Assembly: GCF_014647675.1 (NCBI RefSeq) | Contig: NZ_BMPQ01000001.1 | Coordinates: 591,133 to 655,132, forward strand | Direction of reading: 5' to 3' | Length of the DNA stretch: 64,000 bases | From: Streptomyces flaveus | GTDB lineage: Bacteria; Actinomycetota; Actinomycetes; Streptomycetales; Streptomycetaceae | Shown here: one piece after another, positions 33,706 to 42,979 of the stretch | Numbering within the stretch: position 1 is the stretch's first letter | Layout of the letters: every line of letters starts with the position of its first letter | Made by a program: the position numbers and the translations under genes | The notes under the pieces: generated by a model | The model's database searches: none | Told to the model about the DNA's origin: nothing | What the model saw: only the letters and a program-made list of their open reading frames with translations

Positions 33706-34407
33706 ATGGCGCGTGACCTGCAGGAGCAGATCAAGAAGCTCATCATCGACCGTCGGCTGCCCTCAGGAGCCACGCTGCCGACCGAGCCCGAGCTGATGGA
33801 GCTTCTCGGCGCCAGCCGGAATTCCGTACGCGAGGCGCTGAAGGCCCTCCAGGCGATGGGCATCGTCGAGATCCGGCACGGCTTCGGGACGTATGTGGGT
33901 CCGATGTCGATGGCGCCGATGATCGAAGGACTCGCCTTCCGCACGGTCGCCGGGCACTACCGCGGGGAAGACTCCCTGGTCCAGCTGCTCGAACTGCGCG
34001 AGGCCGTGGAGACCGGACTCATCTCGCGGCTCGCGGGCCGTGTCCCGGAAGCGGACCTCGTTGAACTGGACGCGCTCGTCAGCCGTATGGAGAGTCAGGC
34101 CGCCGAAGGGGCAGGCCTCGCGGAGACCGATCGGGCCTTTCACGCCACGCTGTACCGAGGCCTCGGCAACCTCCTGCTGGGCGAGGTCCTTGAGGCGTTC
34201 TGGGACGCCTTCCACCGCGTACGCACGGATCTCGTGGAACCGCCGCAGGATCCGAAGGTCACGTGCCGGCAGCATCGGGAGATCCTCGACGCGGTCCGCA
34301 CTGGTGATGCGCGACGGGCGGAGGATGCAATAAGAGAACACTTTGGTCACATTCGAACACGCCTGACCGCTACCGCACCGCATGAGACCATCAGTCCTCC
34401 TAATTAG
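33706..34407 (+). CDS. FadR/GntR-family transcriptional regulator
   Basis: A 233-residue regulator. The winged helix-turn-helix is ARDLQEQIKKLIIDRRLPSG through ELMELLGASRNSVREALKAL; the C-terminal helical FCD domain contains ELREAVETGLISRLAG, DRAFHATLYRG and the late His of CRQHREILDAV, the usual metal ligands. It binds a carboxylate effector in most relatives. ATG 33706 has no ribosome binding site, but TACTCT six bases upstream looks like a -10 box, so a leaderless mRNA is likely. It lies just before cslA, on the same strand; control of the glycan cluster is possible but unproven. Confidence 0.85.
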   Translation: MARDLQEQIKKLIIDRRLPSGATLPTEPELMELLGASRNSVREALKALQAMGIVEIRHGFGTYVGPMSMAPMIEGLAFRTVAGHYRGEDSLVQLLELREAVETGLISRLAGRVPEADLVELDALVSRMESQAAEGAGLAETDRAFHATLYRGLGNLLLGEVLEAFWDAFHRVRTDLVEPPQDPKVTCRQHREILDAVRTGDARRAEDAIREHFGHIRTRLTATAPHETISPPN

Positions 34408-34735
34408 CGCGAATGACCGGTAAACACCGCGTTTCGCGTCTTGCGATCATGATGATCGTCGTAGAACCCTGAACCCTGGGCTACGAGAGGCTGCGGTTAC
34501 CCGGCAGTTGGGGGCCGGGAAAACGGTTGCACCGGAAGCGGGGAGGAGGGGCCCCGTTCAGAGCCCGATGTCGAGGGGGCATCATGCAACCGGAAGCCCG
34601 CCGTTCCATGTCTATAGGGTGTGGATGGTGTGGTGACGGGGGCCTGCTATTGATACGTCTGTGAAAGTCGAGGGGGACCTCAGCAGGCGAACGGAACAAG
34701 GAGCACGCGATGCACTGCGTGTGGGGGGATGACTC
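34408..34735. other. 328-base region upstream of cslA
   Basis: No gene seen. It contains the palindrome GATCATGATGATC near 34446, and the last bases give the ribosome binding site GGGGGG of cslA. The cslA promoter must lie here. Confidence 0.5.
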
Positions 34736-36685
34736 ATGACGTCGACGCCGAGCGGCGGCCGGCAGAACTCTGACCCGTCTCAGACGACCCAGCTCAGGGT
34801 GCCGTCACAGACGACGACGGGCAGTTTCCGCAGAATCAAGAAGACGCTGCCGAGATACGACTACGAGCACTACAGCAGGCTCGCGGGTCCTCTCACCCAG
34901 CCCGATCCGCACAGGCCGTACAAGGTCAAGTACCGCTCGCTGATCTCGCAGGAGCCGCATCGCATCCGGGTCGCCCTGATGCTGATCGCCGCCCCCGTGC
35001 TGTCGCTGGTACTGCTCGCCTGGCTGCTGCAGCCCACCCACTGGACCGAACGCGAGAACCCGGTCTACGACTTCCTGCCCGCGCTCGACATAGTCATGCT
35101 CGTCTCGATCGGCCTGATCGAGTTCTTCCGCTGCATGAACGTGGTGTCGAACGCGCACGCCACGCTGGTCGCCCGCGACCCCATCCCGGTGGTGCCCGAG
35201 TCCGGCACCAGAGTGGCCTTCCTCACCTCCTTCGTGCCCGGCAAAGAGCCGCTGGAGATGGTGACGAAGACGCTGGAGGCCGCGGTGAAGATCCGCCACC
35301 GAGGCCTCATGCACGTCTGGCTCCTCGACGAGGGCGACGACCCCGAGGTGAAGGAAGTCTGTGCGCGCCTCGGTGTGCACCACTTCTCCCGCAAGGGCGT
35401 CGCGAAGTGGAACCAGAAGAAGGGCCCGCACCGCGCGAAGACCAAGCACGGCAACTACAACGCCTGGCTGGACGCGCACGGCGACAACTACGACTTCTTC
35501 GCCTCGGTCGACACCGACCACGTGCCGCTGCCCAACTACCTGGAGCGGATGCTCGGTTTCTTCCGCGACCCGGATGTCGGCTTCGTCATCGGCCCGCAGG
35601 TGTACGGCAACTACGACAACCCGATCACCAAGTCCGCCGAGTCGCAGCAGTTCCTGTTCCACGCGCTGATCCAGCGCGCGGGCAACCGCTACGGCTCGCC
35701 GATGTTCGTGGGCACCTCGAACGCCGTACGGATCACGGCGCTCAAGCAGATCGGCGGTCTGTACGACTCGATCACCGAGGACATGGCGACGGGCTTCGAG
35801 ATCCACCGCCACAAGAACCCGGCGACGGGCAAGAAGTGGCGCTCGGTCTACACCCCCGACGTGCTCGCGGTCGGTGAGGGCCCCAACGCCTGGACGGACT
35901 TCTTCACCCAGCAGATGCGCTGGTCGCGAGGGACGTACGAGACGATCCTCAAGCAGTACTGGAAGGGCTGGTACTCGCTTCCGCCGAGCAAGCTCTTCAA
36001 CTACACGATGATGATCATCTTCTACCCGATGTCGGCCCTCAACTGGATCCTGGCGGCGCTGAGCTGTGCGCTGTTCCTGGGCCTGGGCGCCTCGGGTGTG
36101 AACATCGACCCGGCGATCTGGCTGATGCTGTACGGCAACGCCTCGGCGCTGCAGATCGGCCTGTACGTCTGGAACCGCCGCCACAACATCTCTCCGCACG
36201 AGCCGGAGGGCTCCGGCGGTGTGGCCGGCATGATCATGTCCGCGCTGTCGGCGCCGCTCTACGCGAAGGCGCTGATCGACTCCGTACTGCGCCGCAAGAG
36301 CAAGTTCGTGGTCACCCCGAAGGGCGACTCGGCGAGCCCGGACACCTGGTTCGGGACCTTCCGTTACCACTGGTACTTCATCCTGATATTCGCCGGTTCG
36401 ATCAGTGCCGGCTTCTACTACGGCAACTCGCACCCCGCGATGGTCATCTGGGCGTCGTTCGCGCTTCTGATCACCGCCTCGCCGATGTTCGCCTGGCGCT
36501 ATCAGATGCGCCAGGACGCGAAGAAGCCGCCGGCCGGACCGCCGGAGCCGCAGCACGCGGTGACGACACCACAGCCTCTGCCCACCCAGCAAAGCGCCCC
36601 GCACGGACAGCACAAGCCGAGCTGGGCGGCGGACGGGGGCAGTGACCAGACAGTGCAAATCGCTCTTGGGGGACGCAAGAAATGA
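34736..36685 (+). CDS. cslA: CslA, cellulose-synthase-like GT2 glycan synthase
   Basis: A 649-residue membrane glycosyltransferase. Two helices precede the catalytic GT2 domain (about 150-390), with VWLLDEGDD, the metal-binding DTDH in ASVDTDHVPL, the catalytic TED in SITEDMATG and QQMRW (QxxRW). Helices follow, then a proline-rich cytoplasmic tail (about 605-649). In S. coelicolor and S. lividans CslA makes a beta-glucan-type polymer at hyphal tips with GlxA. ATG 34736 follows GGGGGG; the stop overlaps the glxA start in ATGA, so synthase and oxidase are made together. Confidence 0.95.
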   Translation: MTSTPSGGRQNSDPSQTTQLRVPSQTTTGSFRRIKKTLPRYDYEHYSRLAGPLTQPDPHRPYKVKYRSLISQEPHRIRVALMLIAAPVLSLVLLAWLLQPTHWTERENPVYDFLPALDIVMLVSIGLIEFFRCMNVVSNAHATLVARDPIPVVPESGTRVAFLTSFVPGKEPLEMVTKTLEAAVKIRHRGLMHVWLLDEGDDPEVKEVCARLGVHHFSRKGVAKWNQKKGPHRAKTKHGNYNAWLDAHGDNYDFFASVDTDHVPLPNYLERMLGFFRDPDVGFVIGPQVYGNYDNPITKSAESQQFLFHALIQRAGNRYGSPMFVGTSNAVRITALKQIGGLYDSITEDMATGFEIHRHKNPATGKKWRSVYTPDVLAVGEGPNAWTDFFTQQMRWSRGTYETILKQYWKGWYSLPPSKLFNYTMMIIFYPMSALNWILAALSCALFLGLGASGVNIDPAIWLMLYGNASALQIGLYVWNRRHNISPHEPEGSGGVAGMIMSALSAPLYAKALIDSVLRRKSKFVVTPKGDSASPDTWFGTFRYHWYFILIFAGSISAGFYYGNSHPAMVIWASFALLITASPMFAWRYQMRQDAKKPPAGPPEPQHAVTTPQPLPTQQSAPHGQHKPSWAADGGSDQTVQIALGGRKK

Positions 36686-38622
36686 AAGACCGCTCCAGCC
36701 GCCACCGCCGCGCCCGCCGCATCGCGATAGGCGCGGCGGTGGTGGTGGCGCTGGCGGGGATGAACGGACCGGCGCTCTACCGCTTCGGTTCGGCCCAGTA
36801 CCACGACTACAAGATCAACCGGCCCGAGTACAAGGCCGCGAACGGCAAGTGGGAGATCGTCGATTTTCCGGAGAAGTACCGGCTGAACACCATCCATGCC
36901 GCGCTTCTGCGCACCGGCAAGGTCCTGCTGATCGCGGGCTCGGGGAACAACCAGGACAACTTCGACGCGAAGAAGTTCGACACCCGTATCTGGGACCCGG
37001 TCAAGGGCACGATCAAGGACATCCCGACACCCAAGGACCTGTTCTGCACGGGCCACACCCAGCTCGCCAACGGCAATCTGCTGATCGCGGGCGGCACCAA
37101 GCGGTACGAGAAGCTCAAGGGTGACGTCACCAAGGCCGGCGGCCTGATGATCGTCCACAACGAGAACCCGGACAAGCCGATCACCATCCCCGCGGGCACC
37201 AAGTTCAAGGGCAAGGAGAACGGCAAGACCTTCGTGTCGAAGGACCCGGTCGTCGTCGAGCGCGCGAAGAAGACGTTCGACAAGGAGACCGGCGAGTTCA
37301 CGGGCAACCAGCCGGGCCTGGGCCGTATCTACGTCGAGGCGCAGAAGCGCGGCGAAAGGTACGAGACCGGCACGGAGGACAACTACACGGTCCAGGGCCT
37401 GAAGGGCGCCGACGCCCGCAACACGTACGGCATCGCGCAGAAGCTGGCCCTCGACAAGAAGGACTTCCAGGGCATCAGGGACGCCTTCGAGTTCGACCCG
37501 GTGGCTGAGAAGTACATCAAGGTCGACCCGATGAAGGAGGCCCGCTGGTACCCGACGCTCACCACGCTGTCCGACGGCAAGATCCTCAGCCTCTCCGGCC
37601 TGGACGAGATCGGCCAGCTGGTGCCGGGCAAGAACGAGGTCTACGACCCGAAGACCAAGGAGTGGGAGTACACCGCGAAGGAGCGGCAGTTCCCGACGTA
37701 CCCGGCGATCTCCCTGATGCAGAACGGCAAGCTGTTCTACTCGGGCGCGAACGCCGGCTACGGCCCGGACGACATCGGCCGTGACCCGGGCATCTGGGAC
37801 CTGGAGACGAACAAGTTCGACAAGGTCTCCGGCATGTCCGACCCCAAGCTCCTGGAGACCGCGGGCACGGTGCTGCTGCCGCCCGCGCAGGACGAGAAGT
37901 ACATGGTGATCGGCGGCGGCGGCGTCGGCGAGTCCAAGCAGTCCAGCAAGAAGACCCGCATCATCGATCTGCTGGCGGACGACCCGAAGTTCGTGGACGG
38001 CCCCGACCTGGACAAGGGCACCCGCTACCCGCAGTACTCGATCCTGCCCGACGACAACGTGCTGGTGTCCGGCGGCTCCGAGGACTACCGCGGGCGTGGC
38101 GACTCCAACATCCTCGAGGCGCGGCTCTACGACTCGAAGAAGAACGAGATGAAGCAGGTCGCCGACCCGCTCGTGGGCCGCAACTACCACTCGGGCTCGA
38201 TCCTGCTGCCCGACGGCCGTGTGATGGTCTTCGGCTCCGACTCGCTCTACTCGGACAAGGCCAACACCAAGCCGGGCGAGTTCGAGCAGCGCATCGAGAT
38301 CTACACGCCGCCGTACCTCTACGGAGACGCGCAGCCCACGCTCTCCGGCGGTCCGAAGACCATCAAGCGCGGCGAGTCGGCGACCTTCAAGTCCCAGCAC
38401 GCCTCGTCCATCAAGACGGCCCGTCTGATCCGGCCGAGCGCCTCGACGCACGTCACCGACATCGACCAGCGGTCCATCGCCCTGGACCTGGAGAAGACGG
38501 ACGACGGCATCGAGGTCACCGTCCCGAAGAACCGCAACCTCGTCCAGTCGGGCTGGTACATGCTGTTCGTGACGGACGACCAGGGCACCCCGAGCAAGGC
38601 CCAGTGGGTCAAGGTGCCGTAG
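36682..38622 (+). CDS. glxA: GlxA, mononuclear copper-radical (galactose/glyoxal-oxidase-like) oxidase
   Basis: A 646-residue oxidase anchored by an N-terminal helix (IAIGAAVVVALAGM). It is a seven-bladed beta-propeller plus C-terminal domain. The residues of the copper-radical site can be placed by motif: Cys122 (FCTGH) that crosslinks to Tyr290 in ARWYPT, the stacking Trp289, Tyr502-His503 in RNYHSGS and His590 in STHVTDIDQR. It modifies the CslA product and is needed for aerial growth in studied species. ATGA overlap with cslA. A 22-base-stem terminator follows. Confidence 0.95.
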   Translation: MKDRSSRHRRARRIAIGAAVVVALAGMNGPALYRFGSAQYHDYKINRPEYKAANGKWEIVDFPEKYRLNTIHAALLRTGKVLLIAGSGNNQDNFDAKKFDTRIWDPVKGTIKDIPTPKDLFCTGHTQLANGNLLIAGGTKRYEKLKGDVTKAGGLMIVHNENPDKPITIPAGTKFKGKENGKTFVSKDPVVVERAKKTFDKETGEFTGNQPGLGRIYVEAQKRGERYETGTEDNYTVQGLKGADARNTYGIAQKLALDKKDFQGIRDAFEFDPVAEKYIKVDPMKEARWYPTLTTLSDGKILSLSGLDEIGQLVPGKNEVYDPKTKEWEYTAKERQFPTYPAISLMQNGKLFYSGANAGYGPDDIGRDPGIWDLETNKFDKVSGMSDPKLLETAGTVLLPPAQDEKYMVIGGGGVGESKQSSKKTRIIDLLADDPKFVDGPDLDKGTRYPQYSILPDDNVLVSGGSEDYRGRGDSNILEARLYDSKKNEMKQVADPLVGRNYHSGSILLPDGRVMVFGSDSLYSDKANTKPGEFEQRIEIYTPPYLYGDAQPTLSGGPKTIKRGESATFKSQHASSIKTARLIRPSASTHVTDIDQRSIALDLEKTDDGIEVTVPKNRNLVQSGWYMLFVTDDQGTPSKAQWVKVP

Positions 38623-38643
38623 TTCCCTGACCGCCCTGACGGT

Positions 38644-38692
38644 TACGTGACTGGGGGCGCCCTCCGCCAAGGAGGGCGCCCCCAGTCACGTA
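38644..38692. terminator. long perfect hairpin between glxA and cslZ
   Basis: A perfect 22-base stem (38644-38665 with 38671-38692, core GGGGGCGCCCTCC) with the loop GCCAA. It lies between two convergent genes and can end both transcripts. Confidence 0.92.
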
Positions 38693-38702
38693 CTGCCTGC
38701 TG

Positions 38703-39719
38703 CTACTGCTGGCTGGCCTTCGCCAGTTCCAGCGCGTACTCCGGCCACCATTCGCCCGCCTTCGGGCCCCCCTTGCAGGTGCCGTCGGACTCGCCGGGGC
38801 GCTTGACCCACAGGTAGGCGTCGACGAGGTCGTCGCCGGTCTTCGTCGTGGGCTCCTCGCCGAGCGCGCGGCCCGGCGGGTTGCACCAGTTCTCCGCGGG
38901 ATCACCCTCGGTGTACGGGCCGTTGCCGTTGCGGCTGGTGTCGATCACGAACGGCTTGTTGCCGATCTTCGCCGACAGCTCCTTGCCGTACTTCGTGCTG
39001 TCCTCGGTGGTGAAGAAGTTCGACACGTTCACCGAGAAGCCGTCGGCCTGGTCGATGCCCGCCTTCTTGAGCGGGTCGTAGAGATCGCTGGGATTGCTGC
39101 CCGCATTGCCCGCGTCCAGATAGACCTTCGTGTTCTTCAGAGCCGTGAGCTTCTCGACCGCCCCCTTGAGGAGGTCGAGGCGCTCCTGATGGAACTCCTC
39201 TGCCGTGCAGCCGTCCACCACGTGCAGCAGAGCGTCCGGCTCCACGATCACCGTGGCGTTCCGGTCGCCGATGCCGCTGGCGACCTGGTCGATGAACGTC
39301 CGGTAGGCGTCGCCGTCCGCGGCGCCGCCCTGTGAGAACTGGCCGCAGTCGCGGTGCGGAATGTTGTAGAGGACGAGCAGCGCGTCCCGGTCGGCCTTCT
39401 CGGCCGCCTCGGTGAGACCGCGCGCCTCGTCCTCGGCCTTCTCCGGAATGATCCACTCGCCGGTGGGCTGCTCGGCGATCTTCTGGATCAGCTCGGCCTC
39501 CTCCTTCTTCCCTTCCTCCGTGAACGTGGCCACCTGCTCGGCCGCGGTCCCCTCGGGGTTGACCCAGTACGGGTCGTCGCCCTTGGGCTGCTGGCTGACC
39601 TGACCGGCCGACTCGTTCGAGTCGTCGCCGTCGTCCCCGGAGGAGGAACACCCCGCGAGCAGCAGCACTCCGGCCACCGCCACGGACGCTATGGCTCCGG
39701 CCCCCCTGCGCTCGTACAT
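38703..39719 (-). CDS. cslZ: CslZ-like GH6 endoglucanase lipoprotein
   Basis: A 338-residue secreted glycoside hydrolase family 6 enzyme, anchored as a lipoprotein (AGVLLLAGCSSSG). Visible GH6 motifs: LVLYNIPHRDCGQFS, the catalytic acid in VIVEPDALLHV, LDAGNAG and FVIDTSRNGNGP. It would trim the CslA glycan. ATG 39719 starts the signal peptide; a longer frame to 39782 has no site. Here it is convergent with glxA rather than in its operon. Confidence 0.88.
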   Translation of the reverse strand: MYERRGAGAIASVAVAGVLLLAGCSSSGDDGDDSNESAGQVSQQPKGDDPYWVNPEGTAAEQVATFTEEGKKEEAELIQKIAEQPTGEWIIPEKAEDEARGLTEAAEKADRDALLVLYNIPHRDCGQFSQGGAADGDAYRTFIDQVASGIGDRNATVIVEPDALLHVVDGCTAEEFHQERLDLLKGAVEKLTALKNTKVYLDAGNAGSNPSDLYDPLKKAGIDQADGFSVNVSNFFTTEDSTKYGKELSAKIGNKPFVIDTSRNGNGPYTEGDPAENWCNPPGRALGEEPTTKTGDDLVDAYLWVKRPGESDGTCKGGPKAGEWWPEYALELAKASQQ

Positions 39720-40027
39720 CCAACTCCCCCAATGAGTGCACTGTTCGAAGTACCAATCCTGACATACGTGTCTGTGCGGCAACGAGGGCGGCCGACCCCT
39801 TGTCGGACAGCTGTTACAGCGTCCGCCGTCGGCTCGGGTCCGGGCCTGAGCCCGGCCCCGGCGCCGGTCCCGCCCGCAACGTCACCGTAACTTCTCTAGG
39901 CCAAAGCACTCATCCGTTCTAGAGTCGTTCCGGACTTGGACATCTACGCTCCGAGACCTCCCGCGCCGACGCCGGGTTACTCCCGCAGCCCGTGCGCGCG
40001 TGGTCGAGGACCAGCCCGGCCGGCGGC
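39720..40027. other. 308-base region between cslZ start and sortase F end
   Basis: It should hold the cslZ promoter and the terminator of the sortase pair. I see no gene, no strong hairpin and no recognisable operator. Confidence 0.45.
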
Positions 40028-40723
40028 TCAGGGGGAGCGGTCGTCGGCCGGGCCAGGTGCGTTGCTGCTCGTGAGATACGCCGAGACCACCACGTTCGCC
40101 GTGTACGTACGGCTGTCCGGGTCGAAGCTGCCGCCGCAGGTGATCAGCCGCAGCTCGGCGCGCCCCGACTGCCGTACCCCGTAAGCCTGTTGGGCATCGA
40201 AGCGGTCCCGCTCGATGACCTGTACGTCGTCCACGGTGAACTCGGCGACCGTGCCGTCGTCGCGGATCACCCGGACCTTCTCGCCCGGCCGCAGCTCGCT
40301 GAGGCGGTAGAAGACCGCGGGCCTGGACTCGGTGTCGACATGCCCCACGAGCAGCGCGGCGCCCTCCGCGCCGGGGCGCACACCGGCCCCGTACCACCCC
40401 ACGGCCCTCGCGTGGGCATAGGGCGGTGCTTCAACCGCCCCTCGCGCATCGAGCCCGCGGGCCATCACAGGCGCCCGCACGCCCAGAGAGGGGATGACCA
40501 GCCGCCTCGGCCGCCCGTCCTCTCTCAACGGCTTTGCGGCGGGCGGCAGCCGGACACCGAGCGGCCGTCCCACCGCCGCCACGTCACCCGTGGTCGGCGC
40601 GTACGTCCCAGGGCGTACGTCGGTCGCCTCGCCGGCCCACAGCCACAGCCCGAGCAGCAGCACCGCCCAGACCAGGCCCGCCGTGAGGCGGCCGGCGCCG
40701 GAGGAACTCTCCCGGTCGGACAT
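40028..40723 (-). CDS. class F sortase
   Basis: A 231-residue membrane-anchored transpeptidase with one N-terminal helix (LTAGLVWAVLLLGLWLWAG). The active-site triad is His in LLVGHVDT, Cys in LRLITCGGSFD and Arg in DSRTYTANVVV. Class F sortases anchor or crosslink surface proteins; their substrates in Streptomyces are poorly known. It follows the 104-residue membrane-anchored partner gene by 9 bases, so that protein is the natural candidate partner or substrate. Confidence 0.9.
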   Translation of the reverse strand: MSDRESSSGAGRLTAGLVWAVLLLGLWLWAGEATDVRPGTYAPTTGDVAAVGRPLGVRLPPAAKPLREDGRPRRLVIPSLGVRAPVMARGLDARGAVEAPPYAHARAVGWYGAGVRPGAEGAALLVGHVDTESRPAVFYRLSELRPGEKVRVIRDDGTVAEFTVDDVQVIERDRFDAQQAYGVRQSGRAELRLITCGGSFDPDSRTYTANVVVSAYLTSSNAPGPADDRSP

Positions 40724-40732
40724 GTCCGGCCC

Positions 40733-41047
40733 TCACCTGCCGCGTCCCCGGCGCACACTGCGCACCGCCACGGCCACCGCTGCGGCACCGGCCAGGATCA
40801 GCCCGATCACGGTGTGCGGGGTGCCGGGCCCCTCCGCCGCCCGCTCCTGAACGGCGGAGGGCACAGTGGGCTTCCTCACGACGGTGAGGGTGCCCGTGGC
40901 CTTGTCAGTCTTGTCGGCCTTGTCAGCCGCGTACGAGGCGGGTGCGGTGGCGGAGGTGGGGACGGGGGTGAACTCGGGTGTGAGCGTGGCGGTGACCACG
41001 GCCGCTCCCATGGTCACGGCACAGAGAGTTAGTCGTAGCGACCCCAT
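40733..41047 (-). CDS. small exported, C-terminally anchored protein, partner of class F sortase
   Basis: A 104-residue protein with a signal peptide (LRLTLCAVTMGAAVVTATL), a short Lys/Asp/Thr-rich middle (ADKADKTDKATGTLTVV) and a C-terminal helix plus basic tail (TVIGLILAGAAAVAVAVRSV RRGRGR). This has the layout of a cell-wall sorting signal but no LPxTG or LAxTG pentapeptide; PGTPHT is in that place. ATG 41047 has GGAGG seven bases upstream. It is co-transcribed with the class F sortase. No function assigned. Confidence 0.7.
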   Translation of the reverse strand: MGSLRLTLCAVTMGAAVVTATLTPEFTPVPTSATAPASYAADKADKTDKATGTLTVVRKPTVPSAVQERAAEGPGTPHTVIGLILAGAAAVAVAVRSVRRGRGR

Positions 41048-41174
41048 CGTGAACCTCCAGACAGCTGAAGACTCCTCTCCCGGGCGCGTGGACGCACGTG
41101 GGGAGAGGGCTCGACTGCTCCGTTCGGGTGCCGGCCGGACCGCACGTCCAGCCCCGTCCGGCACAGCCCCGATC

Positions 41175-41954
41175 TCACACTCGGTCGACGAGATCCGCGA
41201 TCGAGTCGACGACCTTGGACGGGCGGTACGGGTACCGCTCGACGTCCTCGGGCGTGGTCAGCCCGGTCAGCACCAGGAACGTCATCATCCCGGCCTCGAG
41301 CCCGGCGAGTACGTCCGTGTCCATCCGGTCGCCGATCATCGCGCTGGTCTCGGAGTGCGCGCCGATGGCGTTGAGTCCCGTACGCATCATCAGCGGGTTC
41401 GGCTTGCCCGCGAAGTACGGCTTCTTGCCGGTCGCCTTGGTGATCAGCGCGGCGACGGCGCCGGTGGCGGGCAGCGGTCCCTCGGTGGACGGCCCGGTCT
41501 CGTCGGGGTTGGTGCAGATGAAACGGGCCCCGCCGTTGATCAGCCGGACCGCCTTGGTCATGGCCTCGAATGAATAAGTACGAGTCTCGCCGAGGACTAC
41601 GTAGTCGGGCTCGTGGTCGGTGAGGACGTACCCGATGTCGTGCAGCGCCGTGGTCATGCCCGCCTCACCTATGACGTACGCGGTGCCGCCGGGCCGCTGG
41701 TCGTCCAGGAACTGGGCGGTGGCCAGGGCGGAGGTCCAGATGTTCTCGACGGGTACGTCCAGGCCCATGCGCTTGAGGCGGGCGTGCAGGTCGCGGGCGG
41801 TGTAGATGGAGTTGTTGGTGAGCACCAGGAAGGGCCGCTCGGACTCCTTGAGCTTCTTGATGAAGGCGTCGGCGCCGGGGATGGGCACGCCCTCGTGGAT
41901 GAGTACACCGTCCATGTCGGTGAGCCACGATTCGATGGGCTTGCGCTCTGCCAT
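41175..41954 (-). CDS. HAD-superfamily IIA phosphatase (NagD-like)
   Basis: A 259-residue soluble phosphatase. HAD motif I is TDMDGVLIHEG (nucleophile and acid Asp), motif II LVLTNNS, motif III Lys in FAGKPNPLMM, motif IV SAMIGDRMDTDVLAGLEAGM. The cap between motifs II and III is the class IIA type. Substrate (nucleotide or sugar phosphate) unknown. ATG 41954 has AGGAG eight bases upstream. It stands alone. Confidence 0.88.
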   Translation of the reverse strand: MAERKPIESWLTDMDGVLIHEGVPIPGADAFIKKLKESERPFLVLTNNSIYTARDLHARLKRMGLDVPVENIWTSALATAQFLDDQRPGGTAYVIGEAGMTTALHDIGYVLTDHEPDYVVLGETRTYSFEAMTKAVRLINGGARFICTNPDETGPSTEGPLPATGAVAALITKATGKKPYFAGKPNPLMMRTGLNAIGAHSETSAMIGDRMDTDVLAGLEAGMMTFLVLTGLTTPEDVERYPYRPSKVVDSIADLVDRV

Positions 41955-42079
41955 GTCCCGGTCTCCTGACGTACGCGTGTACCGACGCCCCAGCGTAGCC
42001 ACCGGCCGGATCATGGAGGAGGGGCGTCCCGCCCTGGGGACAGGGAACGGGGAGAGGGAAGCAGGACGGGGTTCGGGTC

Positions 42080-42883
42080 TCAGCGTCGGCGTCGGGCCAG
42101 GAGCACGGCACCGGCTCCGGCACCGACGAGCAGGAGCGTGCCGACCGCCCCCGCGACCAGTTCGCGCCGCGAGACGGGCCCGGTCCCGGCAAGCTTGTCG
42201 GCGAACGGCAGGCCTTTCTTCGGTACGGGTTCGGGGGTGGCCTCGCCTTCCGGGGTGGTCTTGCCCTTGGGCGTGGTCTCGTCCTGGGGCGTGCCCTCGT
42301 CGGCGATGCGGAACCGGTAGTCGTTCGACTGCCCCACCCAGTCGCCGTCGTCGTCATGGCGCTGTACGACGGCCGCGTTGGCGACGACATCGTTGGGCAC
42401 GGCGTCGTCGGCGACAGCCAGCCGAACCTTGACGGACAGGGTCTTCCCCGACCCCACGGTGAATCCCGGGAACCCGTCACCGCCATCGCCGCCCTCGCCG
42501 AAGACCCCGATGTTCTCGTCCTTGTCGGTCCTCTCGAAGCGGACGGGATACGGTCGCGCCCCGGCGCCCTCACCCTCGTAGAACTCGAGCCGCACCTGCC
42601 CTCCCTTCAGGACCCGCTTCTGATCCACGAGCACGACGACGGGGTGGATGCTCCGGCAGGTCCCGTCGGTGGTGTTGGTGAGATCGAGATACCAGGTCCG
42701 GTAACCCCCTCCGGCCTCGTACACGGAGGGCCCTCCATGAATCCGAGTACGGACGGGAAACGCCCGACTGCCAGAGCCGGCCGAGCAGTTGGGTTCAGCG
42801 TCGAGGGCCTGCGCGGGCAAAGGGGCGAGGGCGGCGGCAGCCAGGGAGAAAAGCGGCAAATAGACACACAGTCGCATGAACAT
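42080..42883 (-). CDS. exported LAGTG-type cell-wall-anchored protein (sortase E substrate)
   Basis: A 267-residue surface protein: signal peptide (LPLFSLAAAALAPLPAQALD), a beta-rich immunoglobulin-like domain (about 30-200), a Thr/Pro/Lys-rich stalk (EGTPQDETTPKGKTTPEGEA) and a complete sorting signal with the pentapeptide LAGTG, hydrophobic helix and RRRR tail. LAxTG is the class E sortase motif; a class E sortase is encoded 5 kb away at 48091. Start ATG 42883 or ATG 42877; no clear ribosome binding site. Confidence 0.82.
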   Translation of the reverse strand: MFMRLCVYLPLFSLAAAALAPLPAQALDAEPNCSAGSGSRAFPVRTRIHGGPSVYEAGGGYRTWYLDLTNTTDGTCRSIHPVVVLVDQKRVLKGGQVRLEFYEGEGAGARPYPVRFERTDKDENIGVFGEGGDGGDGFPGFTVGSGKTLSVKVRLAVADDAVPNDVVANAAVVQRHDDDGDWVGQSNDYRFRIADEGTPQDETTPKGKTTPEGEATPEPVPKKGLPFADKLAGTGPVSRRELVAGAVGTLLLVGAGAGAVLLARRRR

Positions 42884-42979
42884 CGGAGTTTGCCAGGGGT
42901 AGGCGGGGTCGGAACGCCGGGAGACTCCTGGCGGACCCGTTCGGGGGGCGAGTTCAGCAGGTCGGCTCAGCGGGAGAGG

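Noticed and set aside
34805..36658. 617-codon minus-strand frame across cslA
   Set aside because: Antisense shadow; cslA has all GT2 motifs.
36502..38670. 722-codon minus-strand frame across glxA
   Set aside because: Val/Leu/Arg/Asp-rich antisense shadow of glxA.
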